A DNA stretch of 64,000 nucleotides from Pseudomonas faucium (GTDB lineage: Bacteria > Pseudomonadota > Gammaproteobacteria > Pseudomonadales > Pseudomonadaceae): NCBI RefSeq assembly GCF_021602585.1, contig NZ_BQIP01000002.1, positions 372,001 through 436,000 on the forward strand. Direction: 5' to 3'. Below are positions 1-7,890 of the stretch, in pieces. The notes beneath the pieces are model-generated. The model had not been told where the DNA came from. It did no database searches and was given only the letters and a program-made list of their open reading frames with translations. Positions within the stretch are counted from its first letter, which is position 1, and each line of letters begins with the position of its first letter. The position numbers were made by a program, and so were the translations under genes.

Positions 1-488
1 TCGGCGCCCAGCAGCTTCATGCGGAACACGTTGGCCTGCTGGCGCTCGATGTCGGTGGCGCCCATGTAGATCACGCAGGGCAGGCCGAAGCGCGCCGCGA
101 CGGTGGCGGTGGCCACGCCGTGCATGCCGGCGCCGGTTTCGGCGATCAGGCGTTTCTTGCCCATGCGCTTGGCCAGCAGCACCTGGCCGATGCAGTTGTT
201 CACCTTGTGCGCGCCGGTGTGGTTGAGCTCTTCACGCTTGAAGAAGATCTTGGCGCCGCCGCAGTGCTCGGTCAGGCGCTCGGCGAAGTACAGCGGGTTG
301 GGGCGGCCGATGTAGTCGCGCTGGAAGTAGGCCAGCTCTTCGAGGAATTTCGGGTCGGCCTTGGCCGCTTCGTACTCGCGGGCCAGGTCCAGCACCAGCG
401 GCATCAGGGTTTCGGCCACGTAGCGGCCGCCGAACGAGCCGAACAGGCCGTTGGCGTCTGGGCCGGCGCGGTATTGGGTCTGGGTCAT
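1..488 (-). CDS. trpB: Tryptophan synthase beta chain (N-terminal part, cut by window edge)
   Basis: TrpB makes L-tryptophan from indole and serine with pyridoxal phosphate, in complex with TrpA. The reverse strand reads [14 protein letters not shown] from the ATG at 488, followed by the family signatures [16 protein letters not shown], the PLP-lysine segment [14 protein letters not shown] and the loop [13 protein letters not shown]. About 162 codons are present; the C-terminal half and presumably trpA lie beyond position 1. It is divergent from trpI, which is the classic Pseudomonas trpI-trpBA arrangement in which TrpI with indoleglycerol phosphate activates trpBA. The start is preceded by GGAGCG. 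Identification is firm. Confidence 0.97.
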   Translation of the reverse strand, partial: MTQTQYRAGPDANGLFGSFGGRYVAETLMPLVLDLAREYEAAKADPKFLEELAYFQRDYIGRPNPLYFAERLTEHCGGAKIFFKREELNHTGAHKVNNCIGQVLLAKRMGKKRLIAETGAGMHGVATATVAARFGLPCVIYMGATDIERQQANVFRMKLLGA

Positions 489-576
489 GGGTCGCTCCAG
501 GGCGTGATGAATGAGTGATGGGCTTTACTCTAACCACGGCAAGCCCGGCTGAAAACCGATAAGATTGCGCAAACCT

Positions 577-591
577 GTCAGGAAAACTCAC
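577..591. promoter_or_regulatory. TrpI binding site (site I type dyad)
   Basis: Read on the minus strand the segment is GTGAG-TTTTC-CTGAC, matching the hyphenated dyad GTGAG-N5-CTGAC that I recall as the TrpI site between trpI and trpBA in pseudomonads. It lies 6 bp before the trpI start codon and 88 bp from the trpB start, so it fits both activation of trpBA and autorepression of trpI. Confidence 0.75.
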
Positions 592-597
592 ACGTAA

Positions 598-1494
598 ATG
601 GCCCACGACCTCCCTCCCCTCAATGCCCTGCGGGCCTTCGAGGCCACCGCCCGGCTCAACAGCGTCAGCCAGGCTGCCGAAGTGCTGCACGTGACCCATG
701 GGGCGGTGAGCCGGCAGATCAAGGTGCTTGAGGCGCACTTGGGCGTGGCCCTGTTCGTCAAGGACGGGCGCGGCATCAAACTCACAGATGCCGGCGCCCG
801 GCTGCGCGATGCCAGTGGCGAGGCATTCGACAAGCTGCGCGGGGTGTGTGCCGAGTTGAGCCGCGACAACAGCGAGGCGCCGTTCGTGCTGGGGTGCTCG
901 GGCAGCCTGCTGGCGCGCTGGTTCATACCCAGGCTCGGCCGGCTCAAGGCCGACCTGCCCGAGCTGCGACTGCACCTGTCGGCGGGCGAAGGCGACCTTG
1001 ACCCCCGCCGGCCAGGGCTGGATGCGCTGCTGGTGTACGCCGAGCCGCCGTGGCCTGCAGACATGCAGGTGCATGTGCTGGCCGAGGAGCGCATCGGGCC
1101 GGTTCTCAGCCCCCACTACGCGGGCTTCGAACGTTTGCGCGGCGCCCCGGCCAAGGCCTTGCTCGGCGAGAGTTTGCTGCACACCACTTCGCGGCCGCAG
1201 GCATGGCCGACCTGGGCTGAAGAACAGGGTTTGGAAGTGGCTGAGCTGCAATACGGCCAGGCTTTCGAGCACTTGTACTACTTGCTCGAAGCCGCAGTAG
1301 CCGGCCTTGGCGTCGCAATTGCGCCCCAGCCACTGGTGGCTGACGACTTGCGCGCAGGCAGGTTGTGCGCACCCTGGGGGTTTTCACCGACCCCCGCAGC
1401 GCTGGCGCTGTGGGTGCCACGGCGCGCCGCAGACGGGCGCGCCGAGCAGTTGGCGCAGTGGCTGCGCCGTGAACTGGAACGGCAGGCGGGTTAG
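598..1494 (+). CDS. trpI: LysR-type activator of trpBA, TrpI
   Basis: A 298-residue LysR-family regulator. The N-terminal winged helix-turn-helix (about residues 5-64) contains [20 protein letters not shown] and the recognition region [14 protein letters not shown]; the rest is the two-lobed effector domain, known in TrpI to bind indoleglycerol phosphate. It is divergent from trpB with a TrpI-type dyad in the 109-bp gap. There is no strong ribosome site before the ATG, but the HTH begins immediately after it, so this start is sound. Its stop codon overlaps the convergent ElaB/YqjD-like gene by 4 bp. Confidence 0.94.
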   Translation: MAHDLPPLNALRAFEATARLNSVSQAAEVLHVTHGAVSRQIKVLEAHLGVALFVKDGRGIKLTDAGARLRDASGEAFDKLRGVCAELSRDNSEAPFVLGCSGSLLARWFIPRLGRLKADLPELRLHLSAGEGDLDPRRPGLDALLVYAEPPWPADMQVHVLAEERIGPVLSPHYAGFERLRGAPAKALLGESLLHTTSRPQAWPTWAEEQGLEVAELQYGQAFEHLYYLLEAAVAGLGVAIAPQPLVADDLRAGRLCAPWGFSPTPAALALWVPRRAADGRAEQLAQWLRRELERQAG

Positions 1495-1814
1495 TTGCGG
1501 CGGTACAGCAGATAGGCGGCCAGCAGGCCCAGCGCGCCGATTGCCACGCCGGCGGTGGTGACGGGGTGCTCCTGGGCATAGTCGCGGGTGGCGATGCCGG
1601 TCTGGCGGGTGCGGGTCTTCACTTCCTCGTAGGCATCGCTGAGCAGGCTGCGCGAGTGTTTCAGCGCGCTTTCCGCGTTGCTGCGGATGGCCTTCACCGA
1701 CTTCTGGGATTCCTCCGAAGCGTCATGCTTGAGGGTTTCCAGGCTTTTCAGAAGGCTTTCGATCTCCGCTTCCATGCTTTCCAGGGACGTTTTACGCAGC
1801 GAGTTGCGGTGCAT
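1491..1814 (-). CDS. ElaB/YqjD/DUF883-family membrane-anchored stress protein
   Basis: A 107-residue protein with a long charged amphipathic helix, containing [20 protein letters not shown], and a single C-terminal membrane helix followed by YLLYRRN. That tail and the [20 protein letters not shown] region are typical of the ElaB/YqjD family, inner-membrane C-tail-anchored proteins that associate with ribosomes in stationary phase in E. coli. The start at 1814 is chosen because AAAGGAGAG lies just upstream. Longer in-frame extensions lack a ribosome site. It is convergent with trpI, overlapping by 4 bp at the stops. Confidence 0.88.
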   Translation of the reverse strand: MHRNSLRKTSLESMEAEIESLLKSLETLKHDASEESQKSVKAIRSNAESALKHSRSLLSDAYEEVKTRTRQTGIATRDYAQEHPVTTAGVAIGALGLLAAYLLYRRN

Positions 1815-1879
1815 GTTGACTCTCCTTTGCAGAATGGACTGTAAGGATTGCGACTGCGCGCTGCGCCGAAAGTGCGATC

Positions 1880-1907
1880 GAACTTTCACCCTGGGCGACG
1901 GCTCGCA
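1880..1907 (+). promoter_or_regulatory. Possible AlgU-type promoter for dodecin
   Basis: GAACTT at 1880-1885, a 17-bp spacer, then TCGCA at 1903-1907. The -35 is a perfect match to the AlgU/RpoE consensus; the -10 is only partial (consensus about TCTGA). It is 58 bp before the dodecin start. Low confidence because of the weak -10. Confidence 0.35.
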
Positions 1908-1964
1908 GGTAAACCAGGCCTGCGCTGCTAGGCTCAATCTCACCGTCAATCAAGGAGAGCGCTC

Positions 1965-2180
1965 ATGTCCGATCATCACACCTACAAGAAGATCGAGCTG
2001 GTGGGGTCTTCGCCTACCAGCATCGAAGAGGCGATCAACAATGCCCTGGCCGAAGCCGGCAAGAGCATCAAGCACCTGGAGTGGTTCGAGGTGATCGATA
2101 CCCGTGGCCATATCCGCGACGGCAAGGCGGCGCATTTTCAGGTCACGCTCAAGGTGGGCTTCCGTATCGCCAACAGCTGA
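1965..2180 (+). CDS. Dodecin flavoprotein
   Basis: A 71-residue dodecin: a small beta-alpha-beta-beta protein that assembles into a hollow dodecamer and stores or buffers flavins. The family pattern is clear: [20 protein letters not shown], then the W in [15 protein letters not shown] that stacks on the isoalloxazine ring, then [11 protein letters not shown]. The ribosome site AAGGAGAG lies 7 bp before the ATG. It sits between the divergent YqjD-like gene and the DUF1161 gene, and is followed by a strong terminator at 2227-2253, so it is probably monocistronic. Confidence 0.95.
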   Translation: MSDHHTYKKIELVGSSPTSIEEAINNALAEAGKSIKHLEWFEVIDTRGHIRDGKAAHFQVTLKVGFRIANS

Positions 2181-2226
2181 AACAGCGCCGGGCTGGTAAT
2201 GCCCGGCGTGATGGCGTAATACAGTC

Positions 2227-2253
2227 AAAGGGGCGCCCGGCCGGCGCCCTTTT
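2227..2253 (+). terminator. Rho-independent terminator after dodecin
   Basis: Hairpin with stem GGGCGCC/GGCGCCC extended by AAAG/TTTT pairing, ending in TTTT. It lies between dodecin (ends 2180) and the next gene (starts 2284). Confidence 0.8.
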
Positions 2254-2283
2254 CGATTTTCATCTGCACAAGGAAAGCGAGTG

Positions 2284-2505
2284 ATGAAGAAGTTGGTTCT
2301 GGCAGTAGGTCTGATGGTGCTGGCCGGTGGTGCGCTGGCGGCGGGCAAGCCTTGCGAGGATTTGAAGGCGGAGCTTGCGGCGAAGCTGGATGCCAAGGGG
2401 GTGAAGGGCTACACCTTGGAGATCGCCGAGAAGGGTAAAGGGGCTGGCAAGGTGATTGGTAGCTGTGAAGCCGGTACCAAGGAAATCATCTATCGACGCA
2501 ATTGA
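2284..2505 (+). CDS. DUF1161 small secreted protein, copy 1
   Basis: A 73-residue protein with a clear Sec signal peptide (KKLVLAVGLMVLAGGALA, cleavage near ALAAGK) and a DUF1161-type mature part with two cysteines: KPCEDLKAELAAKL, then GSCEAGTKEIIYRR. The cysteines could form one disulfide in the periplasm. Function unknown. A paralogue lies at 4236-4469 with the same KPCE and GSC-AGTK-IIY signatures. The ATG at 2284 is preferred over the GTG at 2281, with AAGGAAAG upstream. A REP pair follows the stop codon. Confidence 0.88.
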   Translation: MKKLVLAVGLMVLAGGALAAGKPCEDLKAELAAKLDAKGVKGYTLEIAEKGKGAGKVIGSCEAGTKEIIYRRN

Positions 2506-2516
2506 GCGGTGGCCCG

Positions 2517-2571
2517 ATCGCCGGCAAGCCGGCTCCCACAATGACCGCGTGGGAGCCGGCTTGCCGGCGAT
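2517..2571. repeat. REP palindrome pair (family 1)
   Basis: Two inverted copies of a 23-bp unit (GTGGGAGCCGGCTTGCCGGC plus GAT), arms at 2517-2539 and 2549-2571, each itself an imperfect palindrome. The same unit recurs at 26960, 31937, 35893, 56469, 61307 and 62461. It lies between the convergent stops of the DUF1161 gene and the LLM gene. Confidence 0.95.
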
Positions 2572-2577
2572 TGCGGC

Positions 2578-3582
2578 CTACTCGGCTTTCAAGGCCTGCG
2601 CCAGCAATTCATAAGACCGCACCCGGTCCGCATGCTCATACAGGTCGCAGGTGAAGATCAGCTCATCCGCCCCGGTCTGCTCCAGCAGCACCTCAATTTT
2701 GGCCCGCACCTTCTGCGGGCTGCCCACCATCGCCAGGCCCAGGAAACTACCCACCGCGTCCCGCTCATGGGGCAGCCACAGCCCATCCATGCTCGCCACC
2801 GGCGGGCGCTGCATCAAGCTCTGCCCGCGAATCAGCGCCAGGATGCGCTGGTACACCGAAGTGGCCAGGTATTCGGCCTTCTCGTCGGTTTCGGCCACCA
2901 CCATCGGAATGCCCAGCATCACGTAAGGCTTGTCCAGCGTGGTCGAAGGCTTGAAGTGGTCGCGGTAGATGCGAATCGCCTCGTGCATGTAGCGCGGCGC
3001 GAAGTGCGAGGCAAAGGCGTAGGGCATGCCGCGCATGCCGGCCAATTGCGCACTGAACAGGCTGGAGCCGAGCAGCCACATCGGCACCTCGGTGTCGTGG
3101 CCGGGCACGGCGATCACTTTTTGATCATCGGTGCGCGGGCCGAGGTAGCGTGACAGCTCCTCGACATCGTCCGGGAAGTCGTCGGCGCTGCCCGAGCGCT
3201 CGCGGCGCAGGGCGCGCGCGGTCATCTGGTCGGAGCCGGGCGCTCGGCCCAGGCCCAGGTCGATGCGCCCCGGGTACAGGCTGGCCAGGGTGCCGAACTG
3301 CTCGGCGATCACCAGTGGCGCGTGGTTGGGCAGCATGACCCCGCCGGAACCCACGCGGATGGTCGAGGTGCCGCCGGCCAGGTAACCGATCAGCACCGAG
3401 GTGGCCGAACTGGCGATGCCATCCATGTTGTGGTGCTCGGCCACCCAGAAGCGGTGGTAGCCGAAGCGCTCGGCGTGCTGGGCCAGGTCCAGGGAGTTGC
3501 GCAGCGATTGTGCAGGCCCCGCGTCGGCGCGCACGGGCACCAGGTCGAGGGTGGAAATTTTCAGGTCACGCAGCGTCGTCAT
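2578..3582 (-). CDS. LLM-class flavin-dependent oxidoreductase (luciferase-like)
   Basis: A 334-residue member of the bacterial luciferase-like monooxygenase superfamily, a TIM barrel that uses reduced FMN. Visible signatures are the N-terminal [48 protein letters not shown] and [15 protein letters not shown], which are typical of the YhbW/MsnO8-like single-component group. The substrate is unknown. The start at 3582 (MTTLRDL) is chosen because GGAGG is placed correctly before it; the upstream in-frame ATG at 3594 has no ribosome site. It is divergent from osmC. Confidence 0.9.
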   Translation of the reverse strand: MTTLRDLKISTLDLVPVRADAGPAQSLRNSLDLAQHAERFGYHRFWVAEHHNMDGIASSATSVLIGYLAGGTSTIRVGSGGVMLPNHAPLVIAEQFGTLASLYPGRIDLGLGRAPGSDQMTARALRRERSGSADDFPDDVEELSRYLGPRTDDQKVIAVPGHDTEVPMWLLGSSLFSAQLAGMRGMPYAFASHFAPRYMHEAIRIYRDHFKPSTTLDKPYVMLGIPMVVAETDEKAEYLATSVYQRILALIRGQSLMQRPPVASMDGLWLPHERDAVGSFLGLAMVGSPQKVRAKIEVLLEQTGADELIFTCDLYEHADRVRSYELLAQALKAE

Positions 3583-3672
3583 CGAAGCCTCCATGAAGGG
3601 GGAAGGCCTGAGGCCTTTTTATCTGTGTATGGGCACATTCGGCGTATTCAATGCCTGCAGCGAGATTGGGCT

Positions 3673-3700
3673 GAACTTGCCGTAGGGCGCTGTCCTCTGA
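3673..3700 (+). promoter_or_regulatory. AlgU (sigma-22/RpoE-type) promoter of osmC
   Basis: GAACTT at 3673-3678, a 17-bp spacer, TCTGA at 3696-3700: a full match to the AlgU consensus GAACTT-N16/17-TCtgA. It is 36 bp before the osmC start codon. AlgU control of osmC in P. aeruginosa is, to my knowledge, established. Confidence 0.8.
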
Positions 3701-3735
3701 ACCTTAGGCAAGTAACCGAGTGACCAGGAGGCAGC

Positions 3736-4161
3736 ATGAAAAAGACAGCATCGGCGATCTGGCAAGGTGGCCTTAAGGATGGCAAGGGCCTGCTCTCGAC
3801 GGAGAGTGGCGCGCTCAAGCAGAACCCCTATGGGTTCAACACGCGGTTCGAGGGCTCGCCCGGGACCAACCCGGAGGAACTGATCGGCGCGGCCCATGCC
3901 GGCTGCTTCTCGATGGCGCTGTCGATGATGCTCGGCGAGGCCGGGCTGACCCCTGAGCGGATCGACACCATTGCCGAGGTCACCCTCGACAAACAGCCCG
4001 ATGGCTTTGCCATCACCGCCGTGCACCTGATTCTCAAGGCCAAGGTGCCGGGGGCGAACGAGGCGCAGTTTGTGGAAATCGCCAACAAGGCCAAGGCCGG
4101 GTGCCCGGTCTCCAAGGTGCTCAATGCCAAGATCAGCCTGGACGCCACGCTGGTGGGCTGA
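3736..4161 (+). CDS. osmC: OsmC, osmotically inducible organic hydroperoxidase
   Basis: A 141-residue OsmC/Ohr-family peroxidase. Its two redox cysteines are at C57 (HAGCFSMALS) and C123 (KAGCPVSKVL), with the conserved Arg in NTRFEG and Glu in NPEELIGAAH that shape the peroxide site. The long first helix region and GTNPEEL place it in the OsmC branch rather than Ohr. Ribosome site AGGAGG lies 7 bp before the ATG. An AlgU-type promoter lies directly upstream, so expression should rise with envelope stress. It removes organic hydroperoxides in the cytoplasm. Confidence 0.95.
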   Translation: MKKTASAIWQGGLKDGKGLLSTESGALKQNPYGFNTRFEGSPGTNPEELIGAAHAGCFSMALSMMLGEAGLTPERIDTIAEVTLDKQPDGFAITAVHLILKAKVPGANEAQFVEIANKAKAGCPVSKVLNAKISLDATLVG

Positions 4162-4235
4162 GCGGCGCAACGGGGGCGGTTTCCTGTAGTCTAAAAGGTG
4201 TCGGCAGCCAATGCTGCCCTTCCAGGAGCCGTTCC

Positions 4236-4469
4236 ATGATTCGCGTAGCAATCGCCGTGCTGGCATCCCTGCTGGCCACATCTGCACTGGCGGCGGTCAA
4301 ACCGTGCGAGGAACTGAAGGCCGAGATCGAAGCCAAGATCCAGGCCCAGGGCGTGCCGTCATACACCTTGGAGATCGTGCCCAACAACGAGGTCAAGGAC
4401 CAGAACATGGTCGTTGGCAGCTGCGATGCCGGCACCAAGAAAATCATCTACCAGAAAAATGACCGGTAG
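4236..4469 (+). CDS. DUF1161 small secreted protein, copy 2
   Basis: A 77-residue paralogue of the protein at 2284-2505: a signal peptide (MIRVAIAVLASLLATSALAA) followed by KPCEELKAEIEAKI, YTLEIVPNNE and GSCDAGTKKIIYQK, sharing both cysteines and most of the mature sequence. Function unknown; secretion to the periplasm is inferred. The ribosome site is AGGAG, 7 bp before the ATG. It follows osmC by 74 bp and may be read from the osmC promoter. A terminator follows. Confidence 0.88.
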   Translation: MIRVAIAVLASLLATSALAAVKPCEELKAEIEAKIQAQGVPSYTLEIVPNNEVKDQNMVVGSCDAGTKKIIYQKNDR

Positions 4470-4472
4470 CTG

Positions 4473-4498
4473 AGGGGGCCGCCTGGCGGCCCTTTCTT
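4473..4498 (+). terminator. Rho-independent terminator after DUF1161 copy 2
   Basis: Stem GGGCCGC/GCGGCCC with a 3-nt loop followed by TTTCTT. It overlaps the stop of the convergent lipoprotein gene by one base. Confidence 0.7.
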
Positions 4499-4911
4499 CA
4501 TGGGATGCAGAACACGTCGCTGGGCTCGTTGACCAGGACCTTGCGGCTGGCGTCGTACAGCAGCACCTGCGGCTCCATCACCGGGGCGCGGGCCTCCAGG
4601 CGATAGCGTTCGCCGGCCTTGAAGTCGTCGAAGCGTACCGTCAGGTAGCAGGTGCGGTCTTTGGGCGAGGTCAGCATGCCGCCGGCGTAGATTTCATAAT
4701 CGAAACGCACCACCAATTCGTGCTTGCCAGGCGTCACCTGGAAGTAGCGCCCGTCGTCCAGGCGCTTGCCGTCGAGGCGGTCGGCCATGATCACGCGGCC
4801 GGGGGTCATGGTGTAGAGGTCGACCCAGGCCTGCTTGGGGTCGACGGGGGGCAAGGGGCTGGCGCAAGCCCCCAGTGCACTGAGGGCGATCAGCATCATG
4901 GGCTGGCGCAT
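4498..4911 (-). CDS. Small outer-membrane-type lipoprotein, tandem paralogue B
   Basis: A 137-residue lipoprotein with signal and lipobox LIALSALGACAS, mature N-terminus at the Cys. The mature part contains DPKQAWVDL, DGRYFQVTPGKHELVVRFDYE and a disulfide-suggestive Cys pair (RTCYLTVRF and the C-terminal DVFCIP). The downstream neighbour at 4966-5379 has the same length and the same pattern, so the two arose by tandem duplication. Function unknown. The start at 4911 has GTGGAG upstream; a longer in-frame ATG at 4935 lacks one. Confidence 0.85.
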   Translation of the reverse strand: MRQPMMLIALSALGACASPLPPVDPKQAWVDLYTMTPGRVIMADRLDGKRLDDGRYFQVTPGKHELVVRFDYEIYAGGMLTSPKDRTCYLTVRFDDFKAGERYRLEARAPVMEPQVLLYDASRKVLVNEPSDVFCIP

Positions 4912-4965
4912 GGTGAAACTCCACTTGCAACTCACAAGCTACAAGCATAGCGCCGTTTGCGCCGT

Positions 4966-5379
4966 TCAGGTGCGTTGGCAGCCTGCCGGCATGCCCTGGC
5001 CGAGCAGTTTCTGCTGCTGGTCATACAGCTTGACCCACGGCCGGAAGCCGATGCTGCCCGCTTGCAGCTCGTAGCGCTGGCCGGCGTTGAAGTCCTTGAA
5101 GGTCAGGTTGAGCTGGCAGTCGCGCCACAGGGGCTCGTCGACCGGGCCGATGTTGCTCGGGGCAACCGGGAACTGGTAGCGCACGGTCAGTTCGTGGCTG
5201 CCGGGCTGCACTTCGAAATAGCGGTTGTCGGCCCAGTCGCGTTCGTCCACCTGCACCGCGTGCAGCGAGGTGTTGTCGTGCGGGGTCAGGTCGATCCAGG
5301 CCTGGTTCGGGTCTGGGTCGGGCAGGGTCGAACAGGCCGAGACCAGCAACAGTGAACCGGCGACGAACAATGCACGCAT
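4966..5379 (-). CDS. Small outer-membrane-type lipoprotein, tandem paralogue A
   Basis: A 137-residue lipoprotein with signal SLLLVSACS (lipobox VSAC). It shares with the 4498-4911 product DPNQAWIDL, NRYFEVQPGSHELTVRY, a Cys in RDCQLNLTFKDFNAGQRYEL and a Cys near the C-terminus (PAGCQRT). The pair is probably one transcript, with a 54-bp gap. The repeated beta-strand pattern ending in YELQAG suggests a small beta-sandwich; this is inference. Function unknown. Confidence 0.85.
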   Translation of the reverse strand: MRALFVAGSLLLVSACSTLPDPDPNQAWIDLTPHDNTSLHAVQVDERDWADNRYFEVQPGSHELTVRYQFPVAPSNIGPVDEPLWRDCQLNLTFKDFNAGQRYELQAGSIGFRPWVKLYDQQQKLLGQGMPAGCQRT

Positions 5380-5445
5380 GGCGAAACTCCCCCGTGGCGG
5401 ATAGTCTTGGAGCGCATCGGCCGTGAGCGATCTGGACAGCCCAAG

Positions 5446-6537
5446 ATGGTGTGGTTTTTTCTTTTGAAGCGCTCAGGCCCTGGGCCACTCGACCGCGTTT
5501 TCAGCGCTTTGGTTCCCGTGCTGGGCGCTTTTCTGCTGGGCGGTTGCAGCACCCTGGGCTATTACGGCCAGCTGGCCGAGGGGCAGTGGCAGCTGTTGCA
5601 TGCACGCCAACCGGTGCAGCAGGTGATTGACGACCCGGCCAGCAGCGCGCAGTTGCGGGCCCGGCTGCAGCACGCCGAACAGGCCAGGGTGTTCGCCAGC
5701 GAGCACCTGAAACTGCCGGATAACCGCAGTTACCGGGTGTATGCCGACCTGGGCCGCCCCTACGTGGTGTGGAACGTGTTCGCCACGCCCGAGCTGTCCC
5801 TGCAACCTGTGACCCACTGCTTCCCGGTTGCCGGCTGCGTCGCCTACCGCGGCTATTACCAGAAGGGCGCGGCCCGAGGCGCGGCGGCCTTGATGCGCGA
5901 GGACGGCATGGATGTGTATGTGGGCGGTGTCGAGGCGTACTCGACGCTTGGCTGGTTCGATGACCCGATCTTGTCGACGATGCTGGGCTGGGGTGACGAA
6001 CGCCTGGCCACGTTGATCTTCCATGAGCTGGCGCACCAGCGCTTCTACCTGCAGGACGACACGGCGTTCAACGAGTCGTTCGCCACCTTCGTCGAGCAGG
6101 AAGGCACGCGGCAATGGCGCGCAGCGCGTGGGCTTGCGGCCAGCGAGAGCCAGCTGCCAGGGCAGCAGGACCAGTTCATTGGCCTGGTGTTGGCGAGCCG
6201 TGATCGGCTGCAGGCGATTTATGCCGGGCCGCTGGATGACGCGCACAAGCGTGCGGCCAAGCGGGCGGAGTTCGAGCGGTTACGGCGTGAGTACCGGCAG
6301 GTGCGTGACGAACAGTGGGCTGGGGACAAGCGCTATGACGCCTGGATGTATGGGCCCATGAGCAATGCCAAGCTGTTGCCGTTTGGGTTGTATGACCAGT
6401 GGGTGCCGGCGTTTGCGGCGCTGTTTGGCGAGGTTGGCGGGGACTGGGCGCGGTTCTATCAGCGGGTTGAGGCATTGGGGCGGTTGCCGGCTGAGGAACG
6501 CAAGGCGGCGTTGATGCGATTGGTGGGGAGGCAGTGA
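5446..6537 (+). CDS. Putative lipoprotein aminopeptidase (PF10023-type, HExxH)
   Basis: About 363 residues. The N-terminal hydrophobic stretch LVPVLGAFLLGGCS ends in a lipobox, so an outer-membrane lipoprotein facing the periplasm is likely. A zinc-peptidase signature HELAH is at residues 193-197 within TLIFHELAHQRFYLQDDTAF, followed by FNESFATFVEQEG, which supplies a plausible third ligand and matches the Aminopep/DUF2265 family. The start is uncertain: ATG at 5446 is used; a TTG at 5407 is possible and both give a longer n-region than usual. A perfect hairpin follows the stop. Confidence 0.82.
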   Translation: MVWFFLLKRSGPGPLDRVFSALVPVLGAFLLGGCSTLGYYGQLAEGQWQLLHARQPVQQVIDDPASSAQLRARLQHAEQARVFASEHLKLPDNRSYRVYADLGRPYVVWNVFATPELSLQPVTHCFPVAGCVAYRGYYQKGAARGAAALMREDGMDVYVGGVEAYSTLGWFDDPILSTMLGWGDERLATLIFHELAHQRFYLQDDTAFNESFATFVEQEGTRQWRAARGLAASESQLPGQQDQFIGLVLASRDRLQAIYAGPLDDAHKRAAKRAEFERLRREYRQVRDEQWAGDKRYDAWMYGPMSNAKLLPFGLYDQWVPAFAALFGEVGGDWARFYQRVEALGRLPAEERKAALMRLVGRQ

Positions 6538-6541
6538 GATT

Positions 6542-6564
6542 TTGCGGCTGCAAAGCAGCCGCAA
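6542..6564. terminator. Perfect hairpin between convergent genes
   Basis: TTGCGGCTGC, loop AAA, GCAGCCGCAA: a perfect 10-bp stem placed between the stops of the peptidase gene and the HAD gene. On the minus strand it is followed by an A-rich then mixed tract, so it is only a moderate terminator; it may act in both directions. Confidence 0.5.
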
Positions 6565-6569
6565 TGGAC

Positions 6570-7220
6570 TCAGCCCTTGATGAAGGCCTGGTGCATATCT
6601 GCCACGGTGGCAAAGTGGAAGGCCGGTTCCTCGGCCCTCAGTTCTTCCTCGCTACCGAACCCGTACCCCACCGCCACCGCCTGCAGCCCATTGCTGCGGG
6701 CGCCGATCAGGTCGTGCTTGCGGTCACCGATCATCAGCGTCTGCGCCGGGTCCAGCCCTTCTTCGTCGAGCAGGTGACGAATCAGCTCGACCTTGTTGGT
6801 GCGCGTACCGTCCAGCTCGCTGCCGTAGATCACCTTGAAGTGATGGTCGAAGGCAAAGTGCCGGGCGATTTCGCGGGCGAACTCCCAAGGCTTGGAAGTG
6901 GCGATGTACAGGGTGCGGCCCTGGCCATTGAGCGCCTGCAGCAGCTCGGGCACGCCGTCGAACACCAGGTTCTCGTACAGGCCGGTAACGCGGAAACGTT
7001 CCCGGTAGAAGTTCACCGCGTCCCACGCCTTGGCTTCGTCGAAGCTGTAGTACTGCATGAACGCCTGCAGCAGGGGTGGGCCGATGAAGTGCTCGAGGCG
7101 CGTCAGGTCCGGCTCGTCGATGCCCAGCTTGGCCAAGGCGTACTGGATCGAGCGGGTGATGCCCAGGCGCGGGTCGGTCAGGGTGCCGTCGAGGTCGAAA
7201 AGGATGTTCTGCTGGTGCAT
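6570..7220 (-). CDS. HAD-family phosphatase, Gph-like
   Basis: A 216-residue haloacid dehalogenase-superfamily hydrolase. Motif I FDLDGTLTD carries the nucleophile and acid-base aspartates, motif II is IATSKPWEFA, motif III is the Lys in RTNKVELI, and motif IV is MIGDRKHDLIGA. The helical cap lies between motifs I and II, as in phosphoglycolate phosphatase (Gph). The exact substrate cannot be read from sequence. The ATG at 7220 (MHQQN) is preferred; a TTG at 7238 would add six residues. It lies 19 bp downstream of the gamma carbonic anhydrase-like gene and is probably cotranscribed with it. Confidence 0.88.
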   Translation of the reverse strand: MHQQNILFDLDGTLTDPRLGITRSIQYALAKLGIDEPDLTRLEHFIGPPLLQAFMQYYSFDEAKAWDAVNFYRERFRVTGLYENLVFDGVPELLQALNGQGRTLYIATSKPWEFAREIARHFAFDHHFKVIYGSELDGTRTNKVELIRHLLDEEGLDPAQTLMIGDRKHDLIGARSNGLQAVAVGYGFGSEEELRAEEPAFHFATVADMHQAFIKG

Positions 7221-7239
7221 GTCTGAGGGTCCACTCAAG

Positions 7240-7788
7240 TCATTCAGGTTGGTCGTAGCCTTCGGCCAGGTGCTGGTCCTTGAGCTTCACGTAGTTGCTG
7301 GCGCTGTAGGGGAAAAACGCCCGTTCCTTGTCGGTCAGCGCCCTGGCCTGTTTCACCGGGCTGCCCACGTACAGGTAGCCGCTTTCCAGGCGCTTGCCCG
7401 GCGGCACCAGGCTGCCGGCACCGATGATCACCTCGTCCTCGACGATGGCGCCGTCCATGATGGTGCTGCCCATGCCCACCAGGATGCGGCTGCCCAGGGT
7501 ACAGCCATGCAGCATGACTTTGTGACCGATGGTCACCTCGTCGCCGATGATCAGCGCGAAGCCGTCTGGGTTGAACGGCCCGGCATGGGTGATGTGCAGA
7601 ACGCTGCCGTCCTGCACGCTGGTGCGCGCGCCAATGCGGATGCGGTGCATGTCGCCGCGGATTACCGTCAGCGGCCACACTGAGCTGTCCTCGCCGATTT
7701 CCACATCGCCCAGCACCACCGCCGAACGGTCGACAAAGGCCCGTGGTGCAACTTTCGGAGTGTGTTGCTGGAAGCGTCGGATGGCCAT
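7240..7788 (-). CDS. Gamma-class carbonic anhydrase-like protein (YrdA family)
   Basis: A 182-residue left-handed parallel beta-helix (hexapeptide repeat) protein. Repeats such as VVLGDVEIGEDSSVWP and IGAGSLVPPGK are clear, and the three zinc-binding histidines of the family are present in SVLHITH, IGHKVMLHGC. YrdA/PaaY-type proteins bind zinc and resemble Cam carbonic anhydrase; activity varies. The ATG at 7788 has GAGAG upstream; another ATG at 7803 is weaker. Much longer reading in this frame is antisense to prlC and is not real. Confidence 0.88.
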   Translation of the reverse strand: MAIRRFQQHTPKVAPRAFVDRSAVVLGDVEIGEDSSVWPLTVIRGDMHRIRIGARTSVQDGSVLHITHAGPFNPDGFALIIGDEVTIGHKVMLHGCTLGSRILVGMGSTIMDGAIVEDEVIIGAGSLVPPGKRLESGYLYVGSPVKQARALTDKERAFFPYSASNYVKLKDQHLAEGYDQPE

Positions 7789-7890
7789 GATAGCGTCTCT
7801 CATCTGTGCCGATAGGCAGGCTGCCTGCTGCGGTCGGCGTCGATTGTAATTAAGATGGTGAAGTGTTTCTTCTGCCAAGGTATCCAAACC

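Noticed and set aside
5407-5445. TTG start for the HExxH lipoprotein
   Set aside because: No ribosome site and it would lengthen an already long region before the signal helix; ATG 5446 preferred, although neither is certain.
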